Below are positions 8,001 to 15,909 of a stretch of 15,909 bases of DNA, piece after piece. A program made the translations under genes and the position numbers. The notes beneath the pieces are model-generated. The model saw only the letters and a list, made by a program, of their open reading frames with translations. It had not been told where the DNA came from and made no database searches. The DNA is from Brachionus koreanus (Eukaryota > Rotifera > Eurotatoria > Ploima > Brachionidae), in contig PJRA01000016.1 in the NCBI GenBank assembly GCA_016987375.1, positions 822,005 to 837,913 on the forward strand. Reading direction: 5' to 3'. Every line of letters starts with the position of its first letter. The stretch's first letter is position 1.

Positions 8001-9444
8001 AAAAAATCGAGACAAAAAATTGCATCTTTAGTAATTAGAAATATATTAAAAAAAATTAATTACTAAATATATTTCAAATACAAAGAGTTCAAGGAAACCT
8101 TTGTTAAATTGTTAAATTGAAAAAAAAATTATTATTAAAGATCAAAGTTACAGAAGACTTAAGTCTTCTAAAAAATGCATTATATTTTCAATGACAAAAT
8201 GTATGTAATTTTTGCTTTTTGATATTTTTATTTTTAAAATTTATCTAATCTTGATAATAATTTTTTTTTAAATTTTCCCAAACATCTTTTAAAAAAAAAA
8301 AAAACGAAAATAAAAAAAAAATTGAAATTTTTAAAGACCCTAATTTTCTTAATAATTCAAAGATTTTTTTGCCAAAATCAATAAAAATTAAATTTTTTTT
8401 TTTAATTTTGCTAAAACCAATTATTTGAAATATTAGTATAAAATATTAGTTATCTTACTTTTTCAAAGTAAACAAGCAACATGAACTATTGCGCAAAAAG
8501 TCGTCTGTCAAATGTTCGTAATCAATGCTCAAATAAGTCAAATTGGTAAATTTAAATAAATAATTAGTGATAAAAAATATTTTTTCCGCATTATTGGACA
8601 CATAATTTGTTTGCAAAGTGAGACTGGATATTTTTTTGCTTGTTGATAGGTGCAGTGACTGTAAGCTAGTGGAGTGCTTATCGCCAAGAACCGAGATCAA
8701 GTTGACCAAGTTAGATTTTGTTTTGTTCACGTCATCTATTAGACCTAGACTAAGATGCTCGACCAGCTTTGTCTTAGAACACCAGTTGATAAGATTTTCG
8801 AACAAGTTTAAATTGCACTCTCTCAAATAAGATTCCTCATCACCAAATTCGTCTTCTTCATACAAATAGTCATCTTCGTAGAATAAATTGTACATTATGG
8901 GCTGTAGAGAAACACTTGTCAAATTTTTAAACTCATTCAAATTGCCAGCTATTACACTAATCAAATAGTTAAACAGACTCAAGTCATTTGGATCGTATTT
9001 CAAAACCAGTCTTTTTGAAAATTTGGACAAATTATGAATTTTGAACTCACTCGATTGAATATCTACAAAACGATTTAGAAGGTAAATAGTCAATGAAGAA
9101 TTTTGCCACAGGCTTGGATTGAAAAGAGCTGTGCGCCAACGTTTGCAGGCCAATGAAGCATTCAATCTGTCCTTTAAATTCAAATAAGAGTATATCTTAT
9201 TTAGGACAATATTTGGCAGCATTGAAAAGTCACAGCTACTATGCATCTGTCTGTTTGCATTGCTGGTTACTCTGTGTTTGTAGAATTTTCTGTAAAAACG
9301 ATTTGTATTGGCAAAATTTGAGTTATTGTAGTGGTTCTTGGGCCTGTGACTCTTGTAGTATTGACAGCCGTCTGTGTATGCTTGGTCATACTTGAATTTG
9401 TTATGCGTATGTCTAGATTTTGTATTCATATAACTTTTTTCCAT
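5049..9444 (-). CDS. FBXO33: F-box only protein 33-like protein, three exons
   Basis: Predicted substrate-recognition subunit of an SCF (SKP1-CUL1-F-box) ubiquitin ligase. Coding exons are 9444-8459, 5838-5653 and 5583-5049, giving 568 aa. Intron 1 (8458-5839) has donor GTAAGA and acceptor TTAAAG, phase 2. Intron 2 (5652-5584, 69 nt) has the weak donor AG|GTTACA and acceptor TTAAG, phase 2. Across the joins the protein reads FTLK-K-LNLNVNS and LETIR-MYFCKSLN without a break. Residues about 75-115 form the F-box (LPNIVLNKIYSYLNLKDRL ... CKRWRTALFNPSLW). An acidic tract follows at about 190-206, then leucine-rich-like segments. The C-terminal third carries DPLVLLCW (441-448), NLIAIAKLR and NWHPLEKDE. 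From memory of the family, the C-terminal DPLVLLxW and LIAIARLR blocks match FBXO33 (human about 555 aa), so length and motif order agree. The basic, Asn/His/Tyr-rich N-terminus (1-70) looks lineage-specific. Confidence 0.85.
5893..5935 (-). repeat. LINE-like 3' tail motif, copy 2
   Basis: On the minus strand this reads CGCCAGAATTGGCGTCAATA and then TGAATAAAT, closely matching the plus-strand motif at 3625-3670 (GCCAGAATATGGCGTTAATT ... AATAAAT). No reverse-transcriptase sequence precedes it, so it would be a severely 5'-truncated insertion. The core also has a small 5-bp stem (CGCCA/TGGCG). Confidence 0.5.
6141..6206. repeat. Near-perfect 30-bp hairpin in FBXO33 intron 1
   Basis: The left arm 6141-6170 (starting TTAGGAGTTGTTTTGATTAA) and right arm 6177-6206 pair at 29 of 30 positions around a 6-nt loop. 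It would fold in either transcript. It may be a tiny inverted-repeat element; the short loop and AT-rich stem argue against a classic microRNA precursor, though that is not excluded. Confidence 0.75.
6415..6528 (+). pseudogene. Extreme C-terminus of a LINE reverse-transcriptase ORF, in FBXO33 intron 1
   Basis: The plus strand reads NGLSR, a stop, then VMEVSTVNQFKDRYDKYKF, ending in a TAG at 6526-6528. The block N-x-L ... V-N-x-F-K-x-R-x-D-K-Y is the usual final segment of jockey/CR1-like reverse-transcriptase proteins. The internal TAA and the absence of the rest of the ORF show a dead fragment. It is antisense to the host gene. Confidence 0.65.
8152..8169. repeat. Perfect 18-nt palindrome
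   Basis: AGAAGACTTAAGTCTTCT is its own reverse complement and lies in intron 1 of the FBXO33-like gene. It is less AT-rich than its surroundings. It has no loop, so a cruciform or dimeric protein site is conceivable, but chance is not excluded. Confidence 0.8.
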
Positions 9445-10579
9445 TTAATTTTAAAAAAAAAAACAAAATCTTAACTAAGATGAATAAAATATTTTAAATT
9501 TGAAATGAAAAAAAACAAAAAAAAAAAAAACTTGGGTCTATTTAAATAGTAGAGGATTGAGTTATTGTCAACTATTAATTAAGAAAAAAATAAAAGAGTT
9601 ATGTAGCCACCGACTAGCTCAGTCTAAATGCTCCAATTCTTTACTTTAAAACAATCATATATCTAATTTTAAAAATAAATGCGTTCGTATTTTTATTTTT
9701 TTTTGTTGCTTTTAGGATTTGATCTCTATGTGTTTAAGCAAGTAGAAAAATCCAAATTTATGAAATTTATTTTTCATTTTTTTTAGTCTATTTGATATTG
9801 GGCTTTAGTATTCTTTCAAAATATAAAATATTAATAATTGTGTGCAGCAGCGTTGCTTCAATTTGTGTCTGAAAGCTTCGATTTTGCTGCATTCTGGTCT
9901 CATCTAGCTTAATTTTTTTATGGTTACCATGTAACTAAATCGTCAAACTAAACTAGAAGAATTCTGATCCCAAAAAAAAGTATTAAAACAAATTAAGCAG
10001 CTAATTACGTTCTTGTTTGGTTTAGTAAAGAAAGAGAGATGAATTATTTTCAAAACAAAAATTCGATCAAAATTATTTTAATTTATGCTAGAAAGAATAA
10101 AAATTATAATTAAATTAGTTGCCTTTATTTGGCAAAAATAAGTAAAGCGGTAGCCAGATTTCAATTAGAAATTTGCCAAATAACTACATCCAAATTATTT
10201 GAATTTCTGATTTTTTTTTTCTAATCAAAAAATACCTAGGAAATATTGACAGTTTTTTATGTTATGCAATACTAACTTGATAATTAAATTACATTACGTA
10301 ATTTGAAATTTTTTTTTCTACATTTAAAATACCTTTGTAAAGATAATTGTTAATGTATTAAAAAAAAATTATTTTTCAAATTCTTCATGTGAATCAGATA
10401 CTCTTGAATAAACAATTTTTTTTACAAAGCATTGTTTTATTCAAACAGTGACAAAAAAAAAAGTTGAAAAAAAAAAAATTTTTTTTCAGATTATTTTTGA
10501 GGATTTTGAAAATTTAATTTTTAAATTCAAAAATTTTATTTATATATTTTTTTAAACTAGGAAAAAATTTTTAATTTTT
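9445..10579. other. Intergenic region between DNAJC4-like and FBXO33-like genes
   Basis: It should hold the 5' UTR and promoter of the FBXO33-like gene and the 3' flank of the DNAJC4-like gene. It is mostly A/T runs. A patch of normal composition at about 9843-9915 is open on both strands (minus ORF starting MRPECSKIEAFRHKLKQRCC), but I cannot link it by splicing to the F-box gene. TATTTGGCAA at 10126 has an inverted copy at 10173. Confidence 0.5.
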
Positions 10580-10585
10580 TTTATT
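10580..10585 (-). promoter_or_regulatory. Poly(A) signal overlapping the DNAJC4-like stop codon
   Basis: AATAAA on the minus strand includes the TAA stop (10583-10581). It is a plausible polyadenylation hexamer; no better candidate lies in the next few tens of bases. Confidence 0.4.
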
Positions 10586-12358
10586 TGCTTTGATCTTCAA
10601 GATCTTTCAGATCTTGAATCTTCTGCTCCAAATCAATAATGTCATTGTTATTTACTTGAGCTTTAAAGTCGATCAATGCTTGCCTGTTAACAGGCGAATA
10701 ACGATAATTGTACTCTTTTAAATGATTTATATCTCGGTCGTATATCCAACTAGATAAAATAAATAATAAAAATTAAAAAGAAAAATTTGTATTTTTTTTT
10801 TACCTAACAGTGATGGCTTCAAATAAGCCTATGCCGAGGATTAAATATATCATTACTTTTATAGGCGAACTAAAATCCTCTTTTGAATTAGGACTCGTTC
10901 CTGTATCATTATAGGCGCCCCAATAGCCTCGACGGGAACGCATGAACCGGTCGAACTCAGACTCAGAATAATTCATACTAAAAAAATTTTAAAATAAATA
11001 CACTTTTCATAAATTTTATTTGTTATTTTACCCGGCTCTTGGGTTGTAATAATAATAGGACTGTTGCTGGTTACGATAAGCTTGATAGGCATCGGCTGGA
11101 GTCGACCGTGTATATCTGTTACCTGGGTTTGAATAATTTTGTAAAGCTTTAAATTAAAAAAAAAAATTATTTCATTAAAAAAAAAAAATTTGTTGAGACA
11201 TTAGTAAATGAAAAATTTGAAATTTTGGTAGTGTTACGTCATTATTGTAAAAAAGCCTATCAGTGACATAAAATGACGTACTCATAAAATGTGCTTAATG
11301 TAAAGAGTACAAGATCGGTTTGAAAAATTTTACAGGGGCGAGCTTTCAGAATAAGAAAGGATCAGGTAGACCAGCCATTTTAGATCAGAATTCTCTGCCA
11401 AGGACTGTTGGAAGCAATCAAAGTCTTCGCCAATTATCAAATGACCTTTTCACATCATAATCGATTATATATTGTCACCTTAATTTGATTAACAAAGCTA
11501 ATAGATGTTGTCGATTTGTTCCTCATGATTTGACATATTTCAATATTCAATGATGCATTCAAAAATGTTCTTGATCATTACTTGTGATGGGAAGTGGATC
11601 TATTTTGGAAATTATGATAACATAAATCAATGATTGAACCCATTCCAACAAGCTATGCCAGCCGTGAAAAGAGAAGACTTCGATAAGAAAGATGATGTTG
11701 TGTGTATAGTTAAGTTTCCGAGGCGTAATAAATTTTAAGCTGGTTCCAGACGTTCTGGCTAAATATGCAGAATTTGACTCTAAACTATTAGAACTAATTT
11801 ATGCTTCAATTCAAGAAAAATATTCTTCTTTGGTCAACTGAAAGCTAGGTTTGTTTATTCAAGATAGAGATGACTAAAGACTAAAGAACATAATGGTTAA
11901 TATATTCAAGATTAGCTAAAAAATGCTTTTATTTATTGATAAATTAAAAAATATAACATATAAAATAAGACTACTCACATAAATCATAAGTTCTTCGTGA
12001 ATCAACTTTGGACAGAGTGTCGTATGCTTGTTGAATTTTAACAAATTGATCATGTGACTTGTCGTCCTTGCTCTTGTCCGGATGACATTCCTAATAAAAA
12101 AAAGAAAATAACTGCTGAGTGACTAAAAAAAATTTGTCAGATTACTTTACACTTTTTGTAATAGGCAACTTTGATTTCTTTGGTCGAAGCTGTTTTGGGT
12201 ACACCGAGAATTTCGTATAATGTTTGACTTTTCCAAGAAGCTAGTCTTTAAATAAAACTATTAAAAAAAAAAAAAAAAAAAATTTTCTTTTTTTAAAACC
12301 TTAAGTGGCTTATGTGAACATTGACCACAAAATTATTGAACAAAATTGATTTGAACAT
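10581..12358 (-). CDS. DNAJC4: DnaJ homolog subfamily C member 4-like J-domain membrane protein, six exons
   Basis: Predicted type III Hsp40 co-chaperone that stimulates an Hsp70 ATPase. Coding exons are 12358-12300, 12245-12146, 12090-11979, 11146-11032, 10977-10804 and 10749-10581, giving 242 aa. All introns are GT-AG: 54, 55, 832, 54 and 54 nt. Reading phase is preserved at every junction (phases 2, 0, 1, 2, 2). The J domain runs from about residue 28 (TLYEILGVPKTASTKEIKVA) through the catalytic HPD at 56-58 to about 91. A Tyr/Gln-rich linker follows (QAYRNQQQSYYYY), then one membrane segment at about 169-190 (VMIYLILGIGLFEAITV) and a charged C-terminal helix (LEQKIQDLKDLEDQ). J domain near the N-terminus, a single transmembrane segment and about 240 aa match DNAJC4. 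The first 27 residues lack acidic residues (MFKSILFNNFVVN...), which would suit mitochondrial targeting; that is inference. The first donor, AG|GTTTTA, is weak. Confidence 0.85.
11147..11978 (-). other. Enlarged intron 3 of the DNAJC4-like gene
   Basis: An 832-nt intron with donor GTGAGT and acceptor TTTAAAG. The other four introns of this gene are 54-55 nt. The excess is largely accounted for by the dead mariner copy inside it. Confidence 0.8.
11313..11885 (+). pseudogene. Degenerate mariner transposase, antisense in DNAJC4 intron 3
   Basis: Plus-strand frames, joined over frameshifts and stops, keep the order of a mariner transposase. RFEKFYRGELS and KKGSGRPAILDQ (about 11313-11390) match the end of the first helix-turn-helix and the GRP linker. 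SNQSLRQLSND and NKANRCCRFVPHDLT (to about 11535) follow. ITCDGKWIYF (about 11577-11607) corresponds to the first catalytic Asp region, FRGVINFKLVP (about 11716-11748) to the strand after the second Asp, and SSLVN-stop-KLGLFIQDRDD (about 11824-11875) to the third Asp region. The second Asp and its preceding Trp are lost, at least three frame changes and several stops are present, and the C-terminal end is missing. Clear terminal inverted repeats were not identified. I describe it only and do not reconstruct it. Confidence 0.85.
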
Positions 12359-12733
12359 ATCACATTTAAAATAATTTTAGAGCATAATTATTAAATTCTA
12401 AATATTTTTAAAATTTTATTTTTTTTCAAATAATCTGGTCAAAAAAAAACAAAAAAAAATTTTGTTATATAATTTTTTTGTAAACATAAATTTTGAAATA
12501 TTCTTTCAATTTAAGACTCTTCAAGTAAATGCGTACTAGACGAAGAGAAAAAAGAAAATTTATAATAAATTATAAATTTGTCTTATTCATAATGAAAAAT
12601 CAAAATATTGTTTGGTGCATAAATTTGGCAGAAGAAAGCAAAGCTTTTATTCCAAAAGTAAAAAAAAAAATTTTTTTTTAAATATTTTTTTTTTTAAATA
12701 AAAATTAAAGCAAAACTTGACAAGAAAAAAAAA
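12359..12733. other. Short AT-rich spacer between DIS3 and the DNAJC4-like gene
   Basis: 376 nt separate the DIS3 stop from the downstream ATG on the same strand. It must hold the DIS3 3' end and any DNAJC4 promoter and 5' UTR. No recognisable promoter element or spliced-leader acceptor signal stands out; several T-runs are present. Confidence 0.5.
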
Positions 12734-12739
12734 TTTATT
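12734..12739 (-). promoter_or_regulatory. Poly(A) signal overlapping the DIS3 stop codon
   Basis: AATAAA on the minus strand contains the TAA stop (12737-12735). It is a plausible 3'-end signal, though the hexamer is common by chance here. Confidence 0.35.
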
Positions 12740-14612
12740 TTTTAAGTTTCTTGGCCGAAGTTTCCTCTAGATTTTTTTCCGGCTCAACACTAAAGCCGTT
12801 GAGTTTTGGCGACACCAATTGCAGCTTCATTTTTTGATGCTGAACATTTTTGGTCTCAATGCTAATCTTTACAATCAATTTATCAAACAATCTAAATTTG
12901 ACATTTTCAGCCGATTGACTTGGCTCAACTTCATTAAAAACAAATGGAAAGTCATTTAAATACAGTGTTCCTTCGAGACCATAGCGCGGAATTAGAACTT
13001 GTAAAGCATTTTTTTTTACAGCAAGCACATAAGCTTCTTCATCGACGTGTCTGTCCTTGAAAAACAGCTGAGTATGCAGATCGACCGAAGCTCTTCCAGC
13101 ATATTGAGCCATTTTGTGTCTGTAATTCATGTTATTACAAGTTTGTTGTAGTACATGTTTGTCAAGAAGCTCTGGATAAGTGGTGTCTGCATTAATGGCC
13201 GCTGCCAAAAGTCTATGGACCAAAATATCTGCATAGCGACGAATTGGCGAAGTAAAATGGGTATAAATGGGCGCTGCCAAGCCATAGTGCTCGAACTCGG
13301 CCTCTGGGAATAAGCCTGAACAAAAATAAAGAGCCTGCATCATGCATCTTGTAGTTAGCATTCGCAACATGGTGTTGAAAAATAAATTGTCTCTGTCGAC
13401 CGCTTTATCTAGCGAGTCGGCCAATTGTTTGCCACTATCTACTTCAATTTTAATATCTTTTGACTCAGCTGCTTTGATTAAAGGATCAAAATTGCTGATC
13501 GGTGGTGCCGGATGTCGTCTAAGACATGCACATTGTGGAAAAATTTCATAGATTTTTTTTGCCACAGTTATATTTGCCAACAACATGAACTCCTCAACCA
13601 TTGAATTTGTTTCCATAAGCTCTTTTGAAATAACATCTATAGGATCGTGAGTTTCCGAGTCCAAATTAAATCGGATCTCATTTGAAGCTAACGAAAGAGC
13701 TCCATTGCGTATTCGTTCTGCTTTTAAAATTTTGGCAATCTTGTTCAATCGCCTAAGACCCTGAGTTAACTCATCACTGGCAGTTTTATCATCTATTTTC
13801 ATTTGAGCCTGAACATAGGTCAAAGACGCTCTACTTAGTATGACCGATTTGTGAAATTCGGTTTTAACTATTTTGGCATCATTAGGCTGAATTTCCCATA
13901 GAACTGAAAAGGCATATCGAGCTCCGTCATCGCGCAAAGAGCACAAATTCGAGCTTAGCAGCTCTGGCACCATGTCAATACGCTGATCGACCAGATAGAC
14001 TGTGGTACTTCTTCGTCTAGCTTCATCATCGATGGCAGTGCCTGGTCGGATAAAATGAGTCACATCAGCAATGTGTACACCGCATTGGTAATTGCCATTA
14101 GGAAGCACAATACAATGCAATGCGTCATCAATGTCTGTGCATCCGGGGGGGTCCACTGAGCAAATATTCAAATGGGTTAGATCTAGTCTTTTGGCTTTTT
14201 CTTCTTCAGGTATCGTCCAGGGCAGTGAAGGCAAACAGTCAAGTACTGACCGTGGAAATGGATAATTTGGAACATCATGTTCTAGCAACAGCACTTGATT
14301 TTCTGTGTCTTTGTCTCCTATGGGACCGAGAGAGCGCACAAAATGGCCTAGTGGATACCTAGAGTCGCGTGGCCAACAGTCTATGCTTACTACTATGCGT
14401 TGATTTTTCAATTTTTCCGATTGACGCGTTTCAATACGGATTTTGGGTATTCTTTTCTCCGACGGAATGAACATGTGTCGAACAGCATCGGTCAAATCAC
14501 TTACTTGTAGCATGCCGCAATAGGGACGCCAACTTCTCTTTATTATGCCAACTACTCGACCAGATGGTAGTTTTTTTACATTAGGTTTGTTTATTATTTG
14601 TTCATCTTCTTC
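12735..14612 (-). CDS. DIS3: DIS3 (RRP44) exosome exoribonuclease, 3' exon; N-terminus missing
   Basis: Catalytic 3'-to-5' RNase of the RNA exosome. The long open frame from the ATG at 14513 is not the true start: 33 more codons continue upstream to 14612, where CTCTAG forms a splice acceptor, phase 0. They read EEDEQ ... SGRVVGIIKRSWRPYCG, and VVGIIKRxWRPYCG is diagnostic of DIS3 rather than DIS3L or DIS3L2. This exon encodes 625 aa. A cold-shock-type region comes first (IPKIRIETR, WPRDSRYPLGHFVRSLG), then the RNB domain with SVDPPGCTDIDDALH (metal-binding Asp 121, 127, 129, 130, counted from the ATG at 14513) and THFTSPIRRYADILVHRLL. A C-terminal S1 region follows (about 490-570) and a lysine-rich tail. 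Human DIS3 is about 958 aa, so roughly 330-370 N-terminal residues (PIN domain and first cold-shock domain) must lie in upstream exons. I did not find them up to 15909. Confidence 0.93.
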   Translation of the reverse strand, partial: EEDEQIINKPNVKKLPSGRVVGIIKRSWRPYCGMLQVSDLTDAVRHMFIPSEKRIPKIRIETRQSEKLKNQRIVVSIDCWPRDSRYPLGHFVRSLGPIGDKDTENQVLLLEHDVPNYPFPRSVLDCLPSLPWTIPEEEKAKRLDLTHLNICSVDPPGCTDIDDALHCIVLPNGNYQCGVHIADVTHFIRPGTAIDDEARRRSTTVYLVDQRIDMVPELLSSNLCSLRDDGARYAFSVLWEIQPNDAKIVKTEFHKSVILSRASLTYVQAQMKIDDKTASDELTQGLRRLNKIAKILKAERIRNGALSLASNEIRFNLDSETHDPIDVISKELMETNSMVEEFMLLANITVAKKIYEIFPQCACLRRHPAPPISNFDPLIKAAESKDIKIEVDSGKQLADSLDKAVDRDNLFFNTMLRMLTTRCMMQALYFCSGLFPEAEFEHYGLAAPIYTHFTSPIRRYADILVHRLLAAAINADTTYPELLDKHVLQQTCNNMNYRHKMAQYAGRASVDLHTQLFFKDRHVDEEAYVLAVKKNALQVLIPRYGLEGTLYLNDFPFVFNEVEPSQSAENVKFRLFDKLIVKISIETKNVQHQKMKLQLVSPKLNGFSVEPEKNLEETSAKKLKK

Positions 14613-14762
14613 CTAGAGAAAATTTAAAAAAAAAATTTAAGATTCATTTATTTATTTTAAATAAAAAAAAATTTTTTAATTTTAAAAATATATAAATTTA
14701 AAGCTAGATATTTAATTATTTAAATCCGTTCAATTTTTTTTTTAAATAATTACTGTTGCCAT
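14613..14762 (-). other. Start of the DIS3 upstream intron (AT-rich)
   Basis: Immediately 5' of the DIS3 exon in its transcript orientation lies an A/T-rich stretch ending in TTTTCTCTAG, a good acceptor. No further DIS3-like exon is seen here. Confidence 0.6.
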
Positions 14763-14918
14763 ATGATTGCTTGCTGTTATCGACTAAGTAAGTTAAATTT
14801 TTAAAAAACTAATTAAAATTTTTTATTTATAGAATTAATGAATTTCAATGATGTTGAAATAGATCTTCCGTTAAATAATAAACCGAAAAAAGGTTGTACC
14901 AAAAAATCAAAAAAGTAA
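14763..14918 (+). CDS. Possible tiny two-exon gene, 36-aa basic protein of unknown function
   Basis: Exon 1 (14763-14787) reads MIACCYRL plus one base. A 45-nt intron (14788-14832) starts GTAAGT and ends TTTATAG, and exon 2 continues in frame from 14833 through MNFNDVEIDLPLNNKPKKGC to a TAA at 14916-14918. The product would be 36 aa with a Cys-Cys pair near the start and a lysine-rich tail (TKKSKK). A second strong donor, GAG|GTAAGT, occurs at 14947, 28 nt past the stop, consistent with a plus-strand multi-exon transcript. It would lie antisense to DIS3, and inside a DIS3 intron if the DIS3 5' exons are further right. I recognise no family. Exon 2 alone from the ATG at 14838 (26 aa) is an alternative, and chance is not excluded. 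Confidence 0.3.
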
Positions 14919-15909
14919 TTTTTATTTTTTTGGTGTTAAAATTGAGGTAAGTAAAATAAATCAAATAAATTGTTTTTTTAATAAGTTTTTGGTATTTTTT
15001 TGTAATTAATTGTGAAAATTAAAAATTTGTTCGTTTTTAATAAATAAAAAGATAAAAAAATAAATTTATCGTGTTTTATCTATATTTATTGTTGTTATTA
15101 ATAAATTTGTGGAGTCAAATTATTAAGAGTCTTTTTTAAATTCAAATAATTTAAAATTATTTCATCTTCTAATGGTTCTGCTGACATTTTTTTAGAAACC
15201 ATAAAAATTGATAAATAAATTTAAATTTTCAAAAAAATTTTTCAAACAAAATCCTTATTTTTGTTCTTTATTTACTCAAAAACGAAAAATTTATGACCTT
15301 GATTAAAGAAATCAGCAAATTTGAATTTAATATCAAAAGAATAATAAAAAGATAATCTCTAAAAATTGCCCAGTCAACTAAATTTAAAGAAATTTTAGAG
15401 GTTATCCTACATTTACTCTTAAATATATCTTAAAAGCTATTCTTTCAATAAAGTTATAAATGTAATAATAATATTTCTTTCAACAATTAATCAAAGATAT
15501 TTGCTTTTAACGCTGCACCTAATGTCCATGAACATCAAAGAGTACTTTTAAATAATGCATACTTAAATTTTCAATTTGTATTCGAAAAAAGATAATTCAC
15601 ATAAAACAATTAAAAATTAAATAAATTAGGAGCTTAATTTTCATAATTCTTATTAAAAAAATGCGTGCTTATGAACTACTACCAGTTGATTCGAAGTTTT
15701 TGTGGCCTGAATACTTAAAAATTTAAGGTAGATGATATTTGTCTGAAATTGATTAGCTTTAAATTTTATCTGGTTAGTATTTAAATTACTAGTTTGACGC
15801 CTAGAAGGCACATTAATATTTTTTCAATCTAAAAAACTAAATATCAACAAATGAAAAATAGATAAACACTTTCAACAAATTTTTCTTTATATTTTTAATC
15901 TAATTAATC
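14919..15909. other. AT-rich right end with only very short unassigned ORFs
   Basis: No recognisable gene. Three short coding-like ORFs are noted. One is on the minus strand at 15187-15098 (29 codons, starting MSAEPLEDEIILNYL, from an ATG in an A-rich context). The second is a plus frame at about 15490-15595 containing AFNAAPNVHEHQRVLLNNAY without an ATG start. The third is plus 15661-15726 (MRAYELLPVDSKFLWPEYL). They sit in small patches of less AT-rich sequence and may be exons, transposon scraps or chance. None resembles the missing DIS3 N-terminus. Confidence 0.4.

Larger units (their letters stand above)
5839..8458 (-). other. Long first intron of the FBXO33-like gene
   Basis: A 2,620-nt intron between coding exons 1 and 2, about 40 times longer than intron 2 of the same gene. 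It contains a LINE tail at 5893-5935, a 30-bp hairpin at 6141-6206, a LINE C-terminal fragment at 6415-6528 and an 18-nt palindrome at 8152-8169. A small patch of normal composition at 6655-6720 has no recognisable content. No ATG-started ORF of interest was found; the 77-codon minus frame at 7274-7507 opens with TTG and is low complexity. Confidence 0.75.

Noticed and set aside
9606..9640. tRNA-like A-box (CCACCGACTAGCTCAGTC)
   Set aside because: No anticodon stem, no B-box at proper spacing and no acceptor stem could be drawn.
12618..13551. Plus-strand ORFs within the DIS3 exon (for example 13342-13551)
   Set aside because: They are shadows of the strongly conserved minus-strand RNB frame.
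14513..14513. The ATG at 14513 as the DIS3 start
   Set aside because: The conserved VVGIIKRSWRPYCG sequence continues in frame upstream to an acceptor at 14612, so this Met is internal.
1..15909. CRISPR arrays, bacterial-type operons, defence or secretion systems
   Set aside because: No regularly spaced repeats or prokaryotic genes; introns and metazoan gene families show this is animal nuclear DNA.

Overview
This is AT-rich animal nuclear DNA. Four conserved metazoan genes lie on the minus strand, several with introns, amid transposon debris. Very low GC, long A/T runs, compact introns (mostly 45-69 nt) and remnants of mariner and non-LTR (LINE) elements would fit a small-genome invertebrate. 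A monogonont rotifer is a reasonable guess, but the window does not prove the taxon.

Layout from left to right. Positions 258-666 hold a large foldback (inverted-repeat) element. Positions 1331-2509 encode a single-exon sphingosine-1-phosphate phosphatase (SGPP family). Positions 3265-3825 are a graveyard of two LINE reverse-transcriptase fragments in opposite orientation. Positions 4425-4870 form a GC-richer island I could not identify. Positions 5049-9444 encode an F-box protein of the FBXO33 type; I reconstructed it from three exons (568 aa), and its 2.6 kb first intron carries more LINE debris and a 30-bp hairpin. Positions 10581-12358 encode a DNAJC4-type J-domain membrane protein, rebuilt from six exons (242 aa), with a dead mariner transposase lying antisense in its one long intron. 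Positions 12735-14612 are the 3' exon of DIS3 (RRP44), the exosome RNase, with CSD, RNB and S1 regions. Its 5' exons are not visible. Beyond that, 14763-14918 may hold a tiny two-exon plus-strand gene; the rest is AT-rich sequence with only very short unassigned ORFs.

The four main genes serve unrelated housekeeping roles: sphingolipid turnover, ubiquitin-ligase substrate recognition, organelle co-chaperone and RNA decay. I see no sign that they form one pathway or operon, and no evidence for a defence system, CRISPR array, rRNA or tRNA. The most informative observations are the gene models with exact splice sites, the transposon fossils explaining the oversized introns, a LINE-tail motif shared by two loci, and the unexplained GC-rich island.
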